This document shows, one piece after another, positions 35,244 through 44,816 of a DNA stretch of 64,000 nt. The notes under the pieces are model-generated. The model did not search any database. It was not told where the DNA came from and saw nothing but the letters and a program-made list of their open reading frames with translations. Position 1 is the stretch's first letter. Every line of letters begins with the position of its first letter. The stretch spans positions 2,399,001-2,463,000 of the forward strand of contig OX031063.1 of the NCBI GenBank assembly GCA_943736015.1. The letters run 5' to 3'. The translations under genes were made by a program, and so were the position numbers. This stretch comes from Tridacna crocea. Taxonomy: Eukaryota > Mollusca > Bivalvia > Cardiida > Cardiidae.

Positions 35244-35697
35244 ATTATTTCTGTCTTTGAAATGGTAGTAAACATCATGGGAAAAGGAGAAAATTTGAGT
35301 AACCAGCATTTTCTCCTTTTCCCATAATGTTTTCAAAAGACTTCTCTGTCAGTCAAAAAAACCTGAGATCTTTTGGTAAAGGATTAACTCTAACTTATTT
35401 AACCCTTTATCACACAATCCCAACTTTTCACACAACTGTGAAAGAAGCCTTTGAAAACATTGTGGGAAAAGAAGAAAATGCTGGTAACCAGCCTTTTCCC
35501 CTTTTCCTGCAGTTTTCTTCCCTTCCTGAAACAAGTTTCAATTTTTTAAGTCATATTCATTTTGTCATCTGCAAATGCTTTGAATTTGGACCAGTCTAAA
35601 ATTTTGTTGTTTGGTAAAGAGTTAACTATCTCAAGCTTTGACAGCACTGAAAAAGAGGGCAAAAATTGTGGAAAAGAAGAAATACTGGTAACCAGGG
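35244..35697. mobile_element. FB copies: worn minus, full plus, and a core fragment
   Basis: 35244-35387 (minus, left end lost), 35399-35625 (plus, type A, TTAA-bounded), 35643-35697 (left core arm only). Confidence 0.78.
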
Positions 35698-36308
35698 ACT
35701 TGGAATTAATTGTTTACATGGTGACAACATTACCTTGACATTACACAATGTATCAAAGGATCACACTTGAGAAAAGCAGTTGTGCCGCAAAAAGCTTGTA
35801 TAGATTATTATAACTGACACTGCAAAGGGACGTAACCAAGAAAAAGTAAATTATATGCACGCTGAAGACGTGTATGAACGCCATACACGATCTCGAACGC
35901 CATAGGGGAGAGCACATGAGGTTGTCTCCCACCTGTCGTTTGGGGTGGGGATTTGGGGGGGGCCTCCCCTAAGAAAATTTTGATATTCAAGATGGCTGTA
36001 GAACAATTTTGAGCCTCTTCTGAGGTAAAAATTTGGTTTTCAAAGACAGGTTTGATTGGAATTGGAATCAGTGGAATGGAATTGAAGCTGTATAATCAAG
36101 ATATTTCTGATCTTGGCTGTTTTAGAAAACAACCAAACTGAAAAATACACAAAAACAAGCAACCTACGACCTATAGTATTCTCGATTTCTTTTACATTAC
36201 ACATGTGCACGCTGTGCTTAATAGACATTACGCCTATGATGCAGCCCTTAAAATGTTTTCAAAAGTCCATTGTAAAAAATAAATACAAGTTATATGATGT
36301 AAAAAGCC
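35698..36308. other. No gene seen; G-rich run noted
   Basis: TGGGGTGGGGATTTGGGGGG (35941-35962) could form a quadruplex on the plus strand. Otherwise unique intergenic DNA between the FG/SR-like gene and DPH3. Confidence 0.4.
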
Positions 36309-36544
36309 TTAACTCTTTACCAAACGACAAAAAATTACACTTGTCCAAATTGAAAGGATTTACAGACAACAAAATAAAATTTTAATGTAACTGAAATGAC
36401 GATTTTTGCTTTGGATGGGGAAGAAAACATTGTGGGAAAAGGAGAAAATGCTGGTTACCAGCATTTTCTCCTTTTCCCACAATGTTTTCAAAAGGCTTCT
36501 TATACAGGGGTGTTAAAAGTCGTGATTGTGTGGTAAAGAGCTAA
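36309..36544 (-). mobile_element. FB type A just past the DPH3 stop
   Basis: Left TTAA, right CTAA, perfect core. Any DPH3 3' UTR longer than 36 bases must include it; an ATTAAA on the minus strand (about 36390-36395) lies inside. Confidence 0.88.
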
Positions 36545-36580
36545 GCCTTGGAAATACCTGTTGAAACCAATGTGACAACC

Positions 36581-36646
36581 TTATAAAGCTTTTTCTAGCT
36601 CTACAGAAGCTGTTGCTGGCACATCCTCCCCTTCTAAAAAGTCATC
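36581..36646 (-). CDS. DPH3: DPH3 exon 3 (residues 62-82 and stop)
   Basis: Follows an attttgcag acceptor and encodes [20 protein letters not shown] plus Leu, then TAA. This fits the KDxFxxGExVxAP-type tail of DPH3 proteins and brings the total to 82 residues. Confidence 0.88.
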   Translation of the reverse strand, partial: DDFLEGEDVPATASVELEKAL

Positions 36647-39600
36647 CTGCAAAATAAGTTGAAACTTTTAACTCTTTATCAAATGACAAAATTCTAGATT
36701 GGTACAAATTGGAAGCACTTGCAGACGACAAATTACAGGTAACTCAAAAATTGAAATTTGTTTCCAGCAGGGTAGAAAATGTTGAGGGAAAAGGAGAAAA
36801 TGCTCGTTACATTTTCTCCTTTTCCCACAATGTTTTCAAAAGGCTTCTATCTCAGGGTCCTTAAAAGTGGGGACTGTGTAGTAAAAGGTTAAATCACATC
36901 ACACTTTCAGTGCAGCTTTCTGAGACAATATTCTTTATAACCTTTTATCGAACAATTCCTGGTTTTTACAACCCAAAGGGAGAATTGGACAAAATGCTGC
37001 AAACCAGTCTCATTTATTATGTCATCTACAAATGCTTTCAATTTAGACAACAAATTTTGTTGTTTCTTTCTGGGTTTTACGATTTGACATGTCTATCAGC
37101 AAAAATTAAAACAGTTGATAAATTTGCGTATTTCCATAACTCTTTCCCAGACAAGCCCTTGTTTTTACAACTCTAAGGTTGAAGGCCTTTGAAAACATTA
37201 TGGAAAAAGGAGAAAATCCTCATAACGATGCATTTTCCACAGTGTTTTCATCCCTTACAGATAAAAATATCAACTTTTTAGCTACTCTAAATTTGTTGTC
37301 TGCAAGGTCTTTCAATTTCAGCACACCAATAATACCTCATTTACTAAAGAGTTAACTCTTTACCACACAATCCCGACTTTTAACTACCCTAAGAAAGGAG
37401 CCTTTTGAAAACATTGTGGGAAAAGGAGAAAATGCTTTGTTTTCTACCCTTCTCAAAACAAATTTCAATTTTTCAGTCACAAGTCATATTTTATTTGTCG
37501 TCTGCAAATGCTTTCAATTTGGATTAGTAAAAAAATTTCTCGAGTGGTAAAGAGTTAAACAAAAGAGAGAAAAACTGCAAAATTGAATACTTCCTATCCA
37601 ACTTTTGACTTGTTCATGCCTCATCAAAACATCCCTTGTCATCGCCAACCCAAATAGGGCGGCGGAGGGAAACAATCTGAGCATTTTATATCTTTTCCTC
37701 ATTAAGAGCAATTTATCCTTTTCCCACAGTGTTTTTTACCCTTTTTAAGAACTTTTTGCCATTTTGTCCAAATCTAAAATTGTCGTCTGCAAACACTTTC
37801 GGTTTCGAAGAGTCCAAAATTTGTCGTTTGGGAAACAGTTAAGACACAACACTTTACCAAGCGACAAAATTTTGGCCTAGTCTAAATTGAAAGTATTTGC
37901 AGTTGACAAAATAAGTATGAATTAAAATTTGAAATTTAATTTGGGAAGGGTAGAAAACATTGCTGGTAATCAGCATTTTCTCCTTTTCCCACTATGTTTT
38001 CAAAAGCTTCCTTTACCAGGGTTGTTTAACTCATTACCACACATTCCCTACTTTTGACGACTCCGAGAAAAAAGCCTATAGAAAAAATTGTGGGAAAAGG
38101 AGAAAATGCTGGTAATCAGCATTTTCTCCTTTTCCTACAATGTTTTCTACTCTTCACAAAACACATTTCAAATTTTCTGTTGATTCTGTTTTGCCGTCTG
38201 GAAATGCTTTCGATTTGGACAAGCCAAAAAATTTGTTGTTTGGTAATGAATTAAAGTCGAGATTGTGTGGTAACGGGTTATAGCAATATGGACAACAAAA
38301 TTTAAGTCAGTGTGAATCACAAATTAAATAATTTGATTAGTCTTCGGAAAGCTTCTAAACAATGTGGAAAAAGACATACTGCTTACCAGCATTTCCTCTT
38401 TTTCTAACTTTTAATCAGTTCAAAAGACATTTATTTAACCTTTTACCACAAAATTCCTACTTTTGACCCCCCCTGAGAAAGAAGCCTTTTGAAAACACTG
38501 TAGGAAAAGGAGAAAATGCTGGTAACCAGCATTTTCTCCTTTTCCCACAGTGTTTTCTACCCTTCTCAGAACAAATTTAATTTTTGAGTTACGTTTATTT
38601 TGTCGTCTGCAAGTGCTTTCAATTTGAACCAGTCTAAAATTTTGTCGTGTGGTAAAGGGTTAAAGGTTGTTACAACTTGTTAAATTTAGTGTGAATTATG
38701 AATTAAATAATTTGAATAGTGTTTGGAATGCTAGTAAAAAACAATGTGAACAAAAAAAGAGAAGTATGCACTTACAATATCATAAATCACTTTAATAAGC
38801 AAAGAACAGCTTGGACATTTTGCAACATCTTCACCAGATTGTAGATCTTCCTGCAGAAATAAAAAAAAAAACTTAAATGTGAATACCTATTCAGAATACA
38901 TCATGAATCTTTCATATACACTCTGAATCTATTCTTGGTAAAGAGAATTTTTTTTTTTAAGGAAATGTAACTCAACAGGGTTTTACAAAGCTTTGGAAAA
39001 TTTGGGGTCTACCCATGCAAACCATGGAAATGAGAGTTCAAATATTACACTTTCACATTAGATTGTTTTGATTAAATTGATTATGCAGCGTATGCTAACA
39101 CAATTTGTGTATGAGGAAGAAATGCTAAACTTCTGAATATAAATGCAGGTCAGACTTGATTTAATGCCCTGTTTCTTCCAAAAAGCTTTCTAAAATTATG
39201 TGTACCACGGCAGCTGTGTGATTAAAAACTATTACCATAGAATTGATTATAAATAATGTAAAAAAACCTATATCATGAAAATAAAGGCTTCCCTCATCTT
39301 TGGTGACTGGTTATCATGCAGACGCATTTTGACCCTTCACCAAAAGATAAAATTTTGAACTGGTTCAAACTAAAAGCACTAGCAGACAACAAAATAAATG
39401 TAACTCATCGTAAAAACCAGGGATTGTTTGGTAAAGGGTCAACTGAGGCACCTTTTCAGAGTAAACTGGAAGATCTTGAGATCACAAATCTAGTATGACC
39501 CAAAGTCCTAAATCAGCAATTGTCTGACCATAAAAGTTGAAAAAAATAGCGATTTTCAAGAGATTTATTTTTGTTTTATTCAAGATTGTATATGCAGATC

Positions 39601-39919
39601 TGGCACTATGTACTGCCCCTAATTATGGCGCATAAGGACACATAAATCTGTGTTCCATGAGACCATGACTCAGCATCCGATCTTCGAATTATGATGCATT
39701 GAAAAACGGATAGGTAAACACACATAATTGTTCACAATAACGGTTTTTCTGTTGCATTATCCGAAAACAAGATACGTCCGAAAAGTGCTTTAGTAAGTTA
39801 TAAGTTCCTACCTTAGTTATTTCGAACCGATCTCCGCAGGGACATGGATAGTAATAGGTCTCTGTCTCCTCATCATATTCCATATCTTCTATTTCAACTT
39901 CATCGTGATAAATGGACAT
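36581..39919 (-). CDS. DPH3: Diphthamide biosynthesis protein 3 (CSL-type zinc finger), complete, 3 exons
   Basis: Joining 39919-39812, 38850-38776 and 36646-36581 gives an 82-residue protein, the usual DPH3 length. Residues 1-36 open with [18 protein letters not shown] and reach [13 protein letters not shown]; exon 2 carries [20 protein letters not shown]. The four zinc ligands are C26, C28, C48 and C51 (CPC and CPSC). All introns are phase 0, with donors gtagga and gtaagt and acceptors ctgcag and ttgcag. Known family role: Dph3/Kti11 passes electrons to the Dph1-Dph2 iron-sulphur enzyme in the first step of diphthamide formation on the histidine of eEF2, and also serves Elongator-dependent tRNA wobble modification; it acts in cytosol and nucleus. 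The C-terminal exon is family-like in position and length but divergent. Both introns carry foldback MITEs, and one begins 36 bases past the stop codon, so 3' UTR sequence is partly transposon-derived. No frame break is seen; the gene looks functional. Confidence 0.95.
36668..36892 (-). mobile_element. FB type A in DPH3 intron 2
   Basis: TTAA-bounded, hairpin apex shortened (GCTCGTTACATTTTC). Confidence 0.85.
36940..37558 (+). mobile_element. Three FB copies in DPH3 intron 2
   Basis: 36940-37072 (worn), 37137-37355 (variant core) and 37352-37558, sharing TTAA 37352-37355. The last has lost the right hairpin arm (AATGCTTTGTTTTCTACCC). Confidence 0.8.
37705..38282. mobile_element. FB series in DPH3 intron 2 (B, A, A)
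   Basis: 37705-37842 (plus, type B right half), 37849-38029 (minus, left core arm lost) and 38026-38254 (plus, type A) sharing a TTAA, then a stray right end to 38282. Confidence 0.8.
38435..38663 (+). mobile_element. FB type A in DPH3 intron 2
   Basis: TTAA-bounded with perfect core, 113 bases from exon 2. Confidence 0.88.
38776..38850 (-). CDS. DPH3: DPH3 exon 2 (residues 37-61)
   Basis: 25 codons between an atttctgcag acceptor and a gtaagt donor. It supplies the second zinc-ligand pair (CPSC) and the LLIKVIYD strand of the family. Confidence 0.94.
38861..39328 (-). other. DPH3 intron 1, unique part
   Basis: AT-rich, no repeat recognised. Confidence 0.4.
39329..39443 (-). mobile_element. 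FB copy lacking the whole hairpin (DPH3 intron 1)
   Basis: Both outer parts join directly: ATGTAACTCATCG runs into TAAAAACCAGGGATTG. The entire core is deleted. Confidence 0.78.
39444..39811 (-). other. DPH3 intron 1, remaining part
   Basis: Unique sequence up to the exon 1 donor. Confidence 0.4.
39812..39919 (-). CDS. DPH3: DPH3 exon 1 (residues 1-36)
   Basis: Starts at the ATG at 39919-39917 and ends on AAG before gtagga. The acidic stretch and CPCGDRF motif are diagnostic of the CSL zinc finger. Reading on into the intron gives a non-conserved tail, so the splice is required. Confidence 0.94.
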
Positions 39920-39924
39920 TTTAA

Positions 39925-40060
39925 ATAATCAACTAGCAATAACAATCTTTGTTTTCTTTCACGTGTTTACATTATCAGAGAAAATATAAATGCGCATGCG
40001 TAAGTTGTACACAGGGTTACTTCCCTTTACCCGCCATCTGTCAGCTGCTGTTGACAACTC
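39925..40060 (-). promoter_or_regulatory. DPH3 promoter candidate (NRF1-type palindrome and E-box)
   Basis: Directly upstream of the DPH3 ATG sit a CACGTG E-box (39960-39965) and TGCGCATGCGTA (39991-40002), a close match to the NRF1 consensus. NRF1 sites are common at housekeeping promoters, which fits DPH3. The transcription start is not defined by the sequence. Confidence 0.5.
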
Positions 40061-40165
40061 TTTTGGGATCTGACGAAGGAGTTTTTGAAAATATTTTGAG
40101 AATAAGAGAAAAGTTGGTAACCAACAACTTTTCCACTACTATTTCTAACTTTTCAAGTACGAATC
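40060..40165. mobile_element. Old FB-like palindrome with a different stem
   Basis: GAGAAAAGTTGGTAACC pairs with the following AACAACTTTTCC. Spacing resembles FB but termini are absent. Confidence 0.45.
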
Positions 40166-40489
40166 CCATATCCAATCCTACTTTCTTCTCGAGTGACAAT
40201 GCTAACAACATTTGACAAATTTTTAATTTAATACTAGATTTGTCAAGTGAACAGGCGCTGAGCACTGACTGCTCTTGGATCTCTGCGCAATTATTTTTCT
40301 TCCAAGAATTGAGGATAGTCTTTTACGAAGATTTACTCCTCAATGCTCACTGTGATCTCTGAAAAATACATCTAATTTGTTTCGACTCTGTTTATGTGGG
40401 AAAGCAATCGTAACTCTGTTTATGTGGGAAAGCAATCGTACTCTACATCGTAATCAAAGAAAATACATTGATTAGCCCAACAGCTTCTT
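40166..40489. repeat. Unique DNA with a 28-bp tandem duplication
   Basis: ACTCTGTTTATGTGGGAAAG followed by CAATCGTA is repeated once (40385-40441). No gene seen. Confidence 0.6.
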
Positions 40490-40565
40490 TCACAACTACA
40501 GATTAGATCAGACTGCGCAAAAAGTGCAGTGTAGTCTTTGATCTGTATTGTGAGTTTCGCTGAGA
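40490..40565. mobile_element. H2 hairpin core
   Basis: CAGATTAGATCAGACTGCGC with imperfect complement. Confidence 0.55.
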
Positions 40566-40732
40566 TTTCCTGAAAAATAGATATCTCGAAATTTCAATTA
40601 TTCGGGTCTTAAATATCTGTAGACTGGAAAAACTCTACTTGTGAACTGGCCACCGTGGTAAATCTGAAATGCTGTTGGAAACAGAATGGAACACAAGAAA
40701 AGCAAATGAGACATGCTCTTGCAAAACGAGGC

Positions 40733-41160
40733 TTAACCCATTACCACACAATCCGTACTTTTGACGCCCCTAAGAAAGAAGCCTTTAGAAAACATTGTGG
40801 GAAAGGGAGAAAATGCTGGTAACCAGCATTTTCTCCTTTTCCCACAATGTTTTCTACCCTTTACAAAACAAATTTCAAATTTTCAGTCACTTTCATTTTG
40901 TCGTCTGCAAATGCTTTCGATTTTGACCAACCTAGAATTTTATCGTTTGGTAATGACTTAACCCTTTCCCAAACAAGCCCTGGTTTTTACGTGTCTGCAG
41001 TAAAAGTCTTTTGAAAACACTGTGGGAAAAGGAGAAATTGCTCGTAACGAGCAATTTCTCCTTTTCCCACAGTGTTTTCTACCCTTTTTGAGAATTTTCT
41101 GCCATTTTCTCTAAATCTAAAATTGTCATCTGCAAATTTTGTCGTTTGGTAACGAGTTAA
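40733..41160 (+). mobile_element. FB type A and type B sharing one TTAA
   Basis: 40733-40961 (A) and 40958-41160 (B, with a deletion near the right end). Same orientation. Confidence 0.9.
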
Positions 41161-41219
41161 TGGACGACAGGACGATTCAAGTAATCCTGAAGCAGCAATA
41201 GATAATTTATTTGACCAAT

Positions 41220-41627
41220 TCGCCCGGATCTTGGGACCCCACTGACTTACGATTAATCTACAGTAGTCATTTAGTTTAAATCTAAAATATGAGTGTTTTT
41301 TTTTTCCTTCATTTTCTTTTATTTAAAAATGTCCTATTTTCTTTTCCAATTCGATTTATCAATTGCCATTACGATGTTAGTGCGTAACTGGAACAAAATT
41401 GTCGTCAAAAATCAAATGAAAACTTAATGCATATTAAAAAGCCTAATGCAAAAATGGGCGACTCTAAAAAAATGTAATTTCATAAAGGGAATGACCGAAT
41501 CTAAGTTGAGAGAACTTGTGGTCAGACCCTTTTGCCTTGTCCTTTGATTGTGTATATTGTTCTGTGTTGTAAATTATATTCTTGTAAAATACTTGGCAAT
41601 AAAATATGTTTAAACTAAACTAACGAG
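41220..41627 (+). mobile_element. Possible LINE 3' tail
   Basis: AT-rich stretch ending with an AATAAAATATG signal and a short TAAACTAAAC tail, like 3' ends of CR1/Jockey-type elements. It is cut off by a TTAA element at 41628. No coding part remains. Confidence 0.3.
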
Positions 41628-41845
41628 TTAATGCATCTCCGTGATGATATGATGCCAAGAAAGTCATTACACTGTGACATATTAAGAGATCCACTAAATC
41701 CATTTGGCCTAAGGACTGTGTCATGAGGTAAACTGATCATTTGACAAGCAAAATAAAATTTCAAAAAGCAAAAAGTTTCGACCCAAGTCAGCCTGCACAG
41801 AGTGTGCAGGCTGACATGAGTTGAAATCTTTGGCAGATGCATTAA
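41628..41845. mobile_element. T5 element, 218 bp, TTAA-flanked
   Basis: Inverted ends TTAATGCATCT and AGATGCATTAA. Internal hairpin CAGCCTGCACAGAGTGTGCA with complement. Confidence 0.75.
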
Positions 41846-41928
41846 GCCCCTGTTTCACGAAGTATGGCTCTAATTATTTCTAATTAATCCAATAATTACC
41901 AATTTAGCAACTTCCGTTGTTTCTCATG

Positions 41929-41934
41929 TTTATT
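41929..41934 (-). terminator. Poly(A) signal AATAAA after the Cys-cluster gene
   Basis: Canonical hexamer on the minus strand, starting one base past the stop codon. If used, the 3' UTR would be only some 20-40 bases. Confidence 0.4.
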
Positions 41935-41935
41935 T

Positions 41936-42390
41936 CTAAATAAATAACCGAGACAAATCAACAGACAGAGTACACTTATCATCTTCTTCACTATTTTCTA
42001 TACATGGACATGCAGCCGTAGTGTTGCCCTCGTGACACGTGGTTGATGACGTCAGCTCTCGCGTGGAACCATTAGGCTTGAAAGGGTGTCGCCTTCTACA
42101 CGATGAAATCCATTTCTGGGGAATACTGAGGTTTTCATACTTCATAAGCTGAGGCAGGTAATATCTGGCAATAAATTCAGTGGCTGGCAACACTTTGGGT
42201 TTTCGTTTTTTATTCTTCTGTTTGTTTAAAGAAACCCCCTTCATGTTTGTACTTGTGTACTGTGATGTGTATGATGATAAAAACACTGGGCTGTAGGTTC
42301 GAGTCGAGTTATAGTCTTTTATAATATCTGTGTCCGTATTTCTGTCTCGCTCTGTCTCTTCGTCCTGGCAAAATGGACACTGCTTGGTCA
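41936..42390 (-). CDS. Terminal exon of the Cys-cluster gene
   Basis: Reading upstream of 42390 meets an in-frame TGA with no ATG between, so an internal acceptor is needed; cattcttcag gives the phase demanded by the exon at 43.8 kb. Non-repeat composition and a 455-base open frame support coding. Confidence 0.55.
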
Positions 42391-43864
42391 CTGAAGAATG
42401 CTTTCCTGAATGTTTAAGAGTGAACGGGCATTTAGCATTCACGAGTCATTGTCTTTCTCAATATTTTGACATACAGCTTTATTGAGAAATAGAGAAAACC
42501 AAAAACTTTTACGTATTTTTCTTGCATTGCCCCATGTGAGAATGTGTTCAGATAATAGAGAAGCATTTGTAGACCTTCAAAAGTTTACGTTCTCTGTTCC
42601 CTGTTGTAAAAAGGCATTTGCAATATTGTAAGAGAACGGAGGCTGTAAACTTCTGTGACGCATGCTAATTTTCAATGTTTTTTTTTTGTCGCGCTTGCCG
42701 CGACTTACTGACCTTTTGCGGACAGCGAAGATCAAAATCAGACTGCACTTTCTGTGCAGTCTGATCTTTGATCTACACTGTCCGATAACATGATTTCATT
42801 CCCAAAAACATAACTTTAAAGTAGATAGCAGTATTTATGTTTATTTTTTTCTCTCGAATTGAAAATTTCATTTTAGTTATTTAACCCTTTACAAAATGAC
42901 AAAGTTTTAGACTTGTCCGAATTGAAAGCATTTGCAAGCAACAAAATTGAAATTAGTTCGAGTTGGCAGAAAACACTGTGGGAAAAGGAGAAAATGCTGG
43001 TCACCAGCATTTTCTCCTTTTCCCACAATGTTTTCAAAAGGCTTCTATCTTTGGGTCGTAAAAACCAGGGATTGTTTGGTAAAGGGCTAATAGGGTTATG
43101 GTTAATGCTTAAGAATTCGTTCAGTGTAAGCTGTATTGATATCGGAATAAAACTTGTAATAGAGCAAAGAGTGTAGAGCAAGATCAGAATTTAGGCTGAT
43201 TTTAATGTACATCCTTCACAAAGTTCATCAATGGTCGTAAACCAGCAGGATAAAACTTGCCTCTTCAAATGACTACCTTTTGAGACTAACCCAAACTAGA
43301 AGCATTTGCAGACGAGAAGATAAATATGACTCAAGAATGGAAATTTGTTTTGGGAAGATTAGGAGGAATTGTGGGAAAATGAGAAAATGCAAAATTGATA
43401 TTTGTTTTGGGAAGGATAGAAACAATTTTTCCTTTTCCTACAATGTTTCCAGAATGTTTCTTTCTCCGGATTGTGTGATAAGTCAGAATTTTGTGATAAA
43501 AACTGAGTTGATCCTCTACCAATTGACAAAATTTTAGACTGGTCCAAATTGAAAGCATTTGCAGATGACAGAATAAGAGAGTCAAAAAAATGAATATTTC
43601 TTTCTATTAGGGTAGAAAACATTGTGGGAAAAGGAGAAAATGCTGGTAACCAGCATTTTCTCCTTTTCCCACAATGTTTCCTATAGGCTTCTTTCTAGGG
43701 TCGTAAAAACCAGGGATTGTATGGTAAAGGGTTTAACCTTCCCTCTTGTGTAAAACATGTGCACTGATGTACTCACGATATTTTCTGCAGATACACGATT
43801 CTGTTGCAATATAATCGCTCATCAAGTGCTGGACCTCGAGGTCACACAGTTCATCGTCACCATC
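41936..43864 (-). CDS. 3' part of an unidentified gene encoding a Cys-cluster, basic protein
   Basis: Exon 43864-43777 (acceptor tatattgcag, donor gtgagt) ends one base into a codon. The last exon starts at 42390 after cattcttcag and supplies the other two bases. Joined, they encode DGDDELCDLEVQHLMSDYIA, then CICRKYL-TKQCPFC, so a C-x-C-x7-C-x2-C cluster exists only after splicing; the residue completed at the junction is Leu. The terminal exon continues for 150 codons with a basic KKRKPK stretch, an ARYYLPQLMKYENLSIPQKW segment and ends at TAG 41938-41936; AATAAA follows two bases later. The cluster could bind zinc (inference). I do not recognise the family. The 5' end is missing from this model; possible upstream exons lie at 48.1 and 50.0 kb. 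Confidence 0.55.
42391..42699. other. Putative intron beside the terminal exon
   Basis: Unique sequence; no further exon recognised. Confidence 0.35.
42700..43090. mobile_element. H2 element abutting an FB type A copy
   Basis: H2 42700-42884 (perfect stem around TGCACTTTCTGTGCA) ends in the TTAA (42881-42884) that opens FB 42881-43090, minus orientation. Confidence 0.86.
43268..43736 (-). mobile_element. Two FB copies
   Basis: 43268-43490 is worn, with part of the arm region repeated (TTTGTTTTGGGAAG twice). 43508-43736 is type A with perfect core, 41 bases from the exon at 43777. Confidence 0.8.
43777..43864 (-). CDS. Internal exon of the Cys-cluster gene
   Basis: 88 bases in unique sequence, bounded by a good acceptor and a consensus gtgagt donor, open throughout with acidic content and three cysteines near its end. 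Confidence 0.55.
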
Positions 43865-44043
43865 CTGCAATATAGGAGGATTGAACCCGAAACCTAAACA
43901 TGATGCAGTAGGCAGATTCTATTTAGTATGATTTTAATAAACTCTGCAAGCTACAATTTGGGATGCCTTCATTGACGATATCGAAGTTACCCATCACTTA
44001 CAGTCAAATCTTGTTTATTAATCACTCGCCATACAGATTCATT

Positions 44044-44287
44044 CCGGTGTAATGCAGAGAAATGACCCCCATTACAAAATGACCCCCGGGTCATTTCTCG
44101 ACGTCGAGGAATGACCCATGGGTCATTTCTCTACGTCGAGAAATGACCCATGGGTCATTTCTCGACGTAGAATAATGACCCGGGTCATTTTTCTACGTCG
44201 AAAAATGACCCATGGGTCATTCCTTTACGTCGAGAAATGACCCGGGGGTCATTTTGTAATGGGGGTCATTTTTCTGCATTACACCGG
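44044..44287. mobile_element. 244-bp palindrome built from 32-bp palindromic units
   Basis: Begins CCGGTGTAATGCAG and ends with the exact complement; the outer arms agree over about 60 bases with one mismatch. Inside, ACGT nodes recur at 44101, 44133, 44165, 44195 and 44227 (period 32, once 30), each separated by a palindrome such as AATGACCCATGGGTCATT or its CCCGGG variant. Probably a non-autonomous DNA element with inverted termini; no obvious target duplication. Confidence 0.75.
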
Positions 44288-44392
44288 CCAACAACAGCTT
44301 AGAAATATTTGTAGTTCTTATTCCTCGCGCAGATTTTTTTCTTTCTTCGTTTATTTGAATTTTAAGGAATAAATCACTGAATATAGTTTTGT

Positions 44393-44816
44393 AAGCTAGG
44401 CCTTCCTTCTCTTTAGTACAGAAGATTGCGAGCAGATTGTCTTCAGGTCTACAACATAATGAATAACATCGACTTGCCCTCGACAAATAATCTACTAGTA
44501 ACTGCTAATTTTAACAGAACCAGGGTAAACAATCTGGAACTAATGAAACAATCATCAAATACAGAATTACGTAGGAATAGCTTCAGTATAAGGGTGGTCG
44601 ACTCATTGAACAGTCTGACACATGAAATAGTAAATTTTATGCCCCATGTGTTAATTCTTTCAAGAATCATCTATACAGTTTTTGGAAATACCATCCTTCC
44701 AAGTTTGAGCCACTATGCTACTCCCAAGTTGCATCAAACAGCCGAATCAATGAAAACAGATGAATCCCTAGAAGTCACAGACCTACCAATGACCCGGGAA
44801 CAGTTAAGTTAACAGT
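44393..44816 (+). pseudogene. Non-LTR retrotransposon reverse-transcriptase C-terminal remnant
   Basis: Reads KLGLPSL-stop-YRRLRADCLQVY, then later NRTRVNNLELMKQSSNTELR and FSIRVVDSLNSL. This is the conserved region after the RT domain of CR1/Jockey-like LINEs (LGLPSLEYRR, then RGDLIQVYKI, then RVVxxWNSLP). An in-frame TAG at the Glu position and loss of the usual FKNRLD end show decay. The last third (from about 44690) is not recognisable; a gtaagta follows at 44820. Confidence 0.6.
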
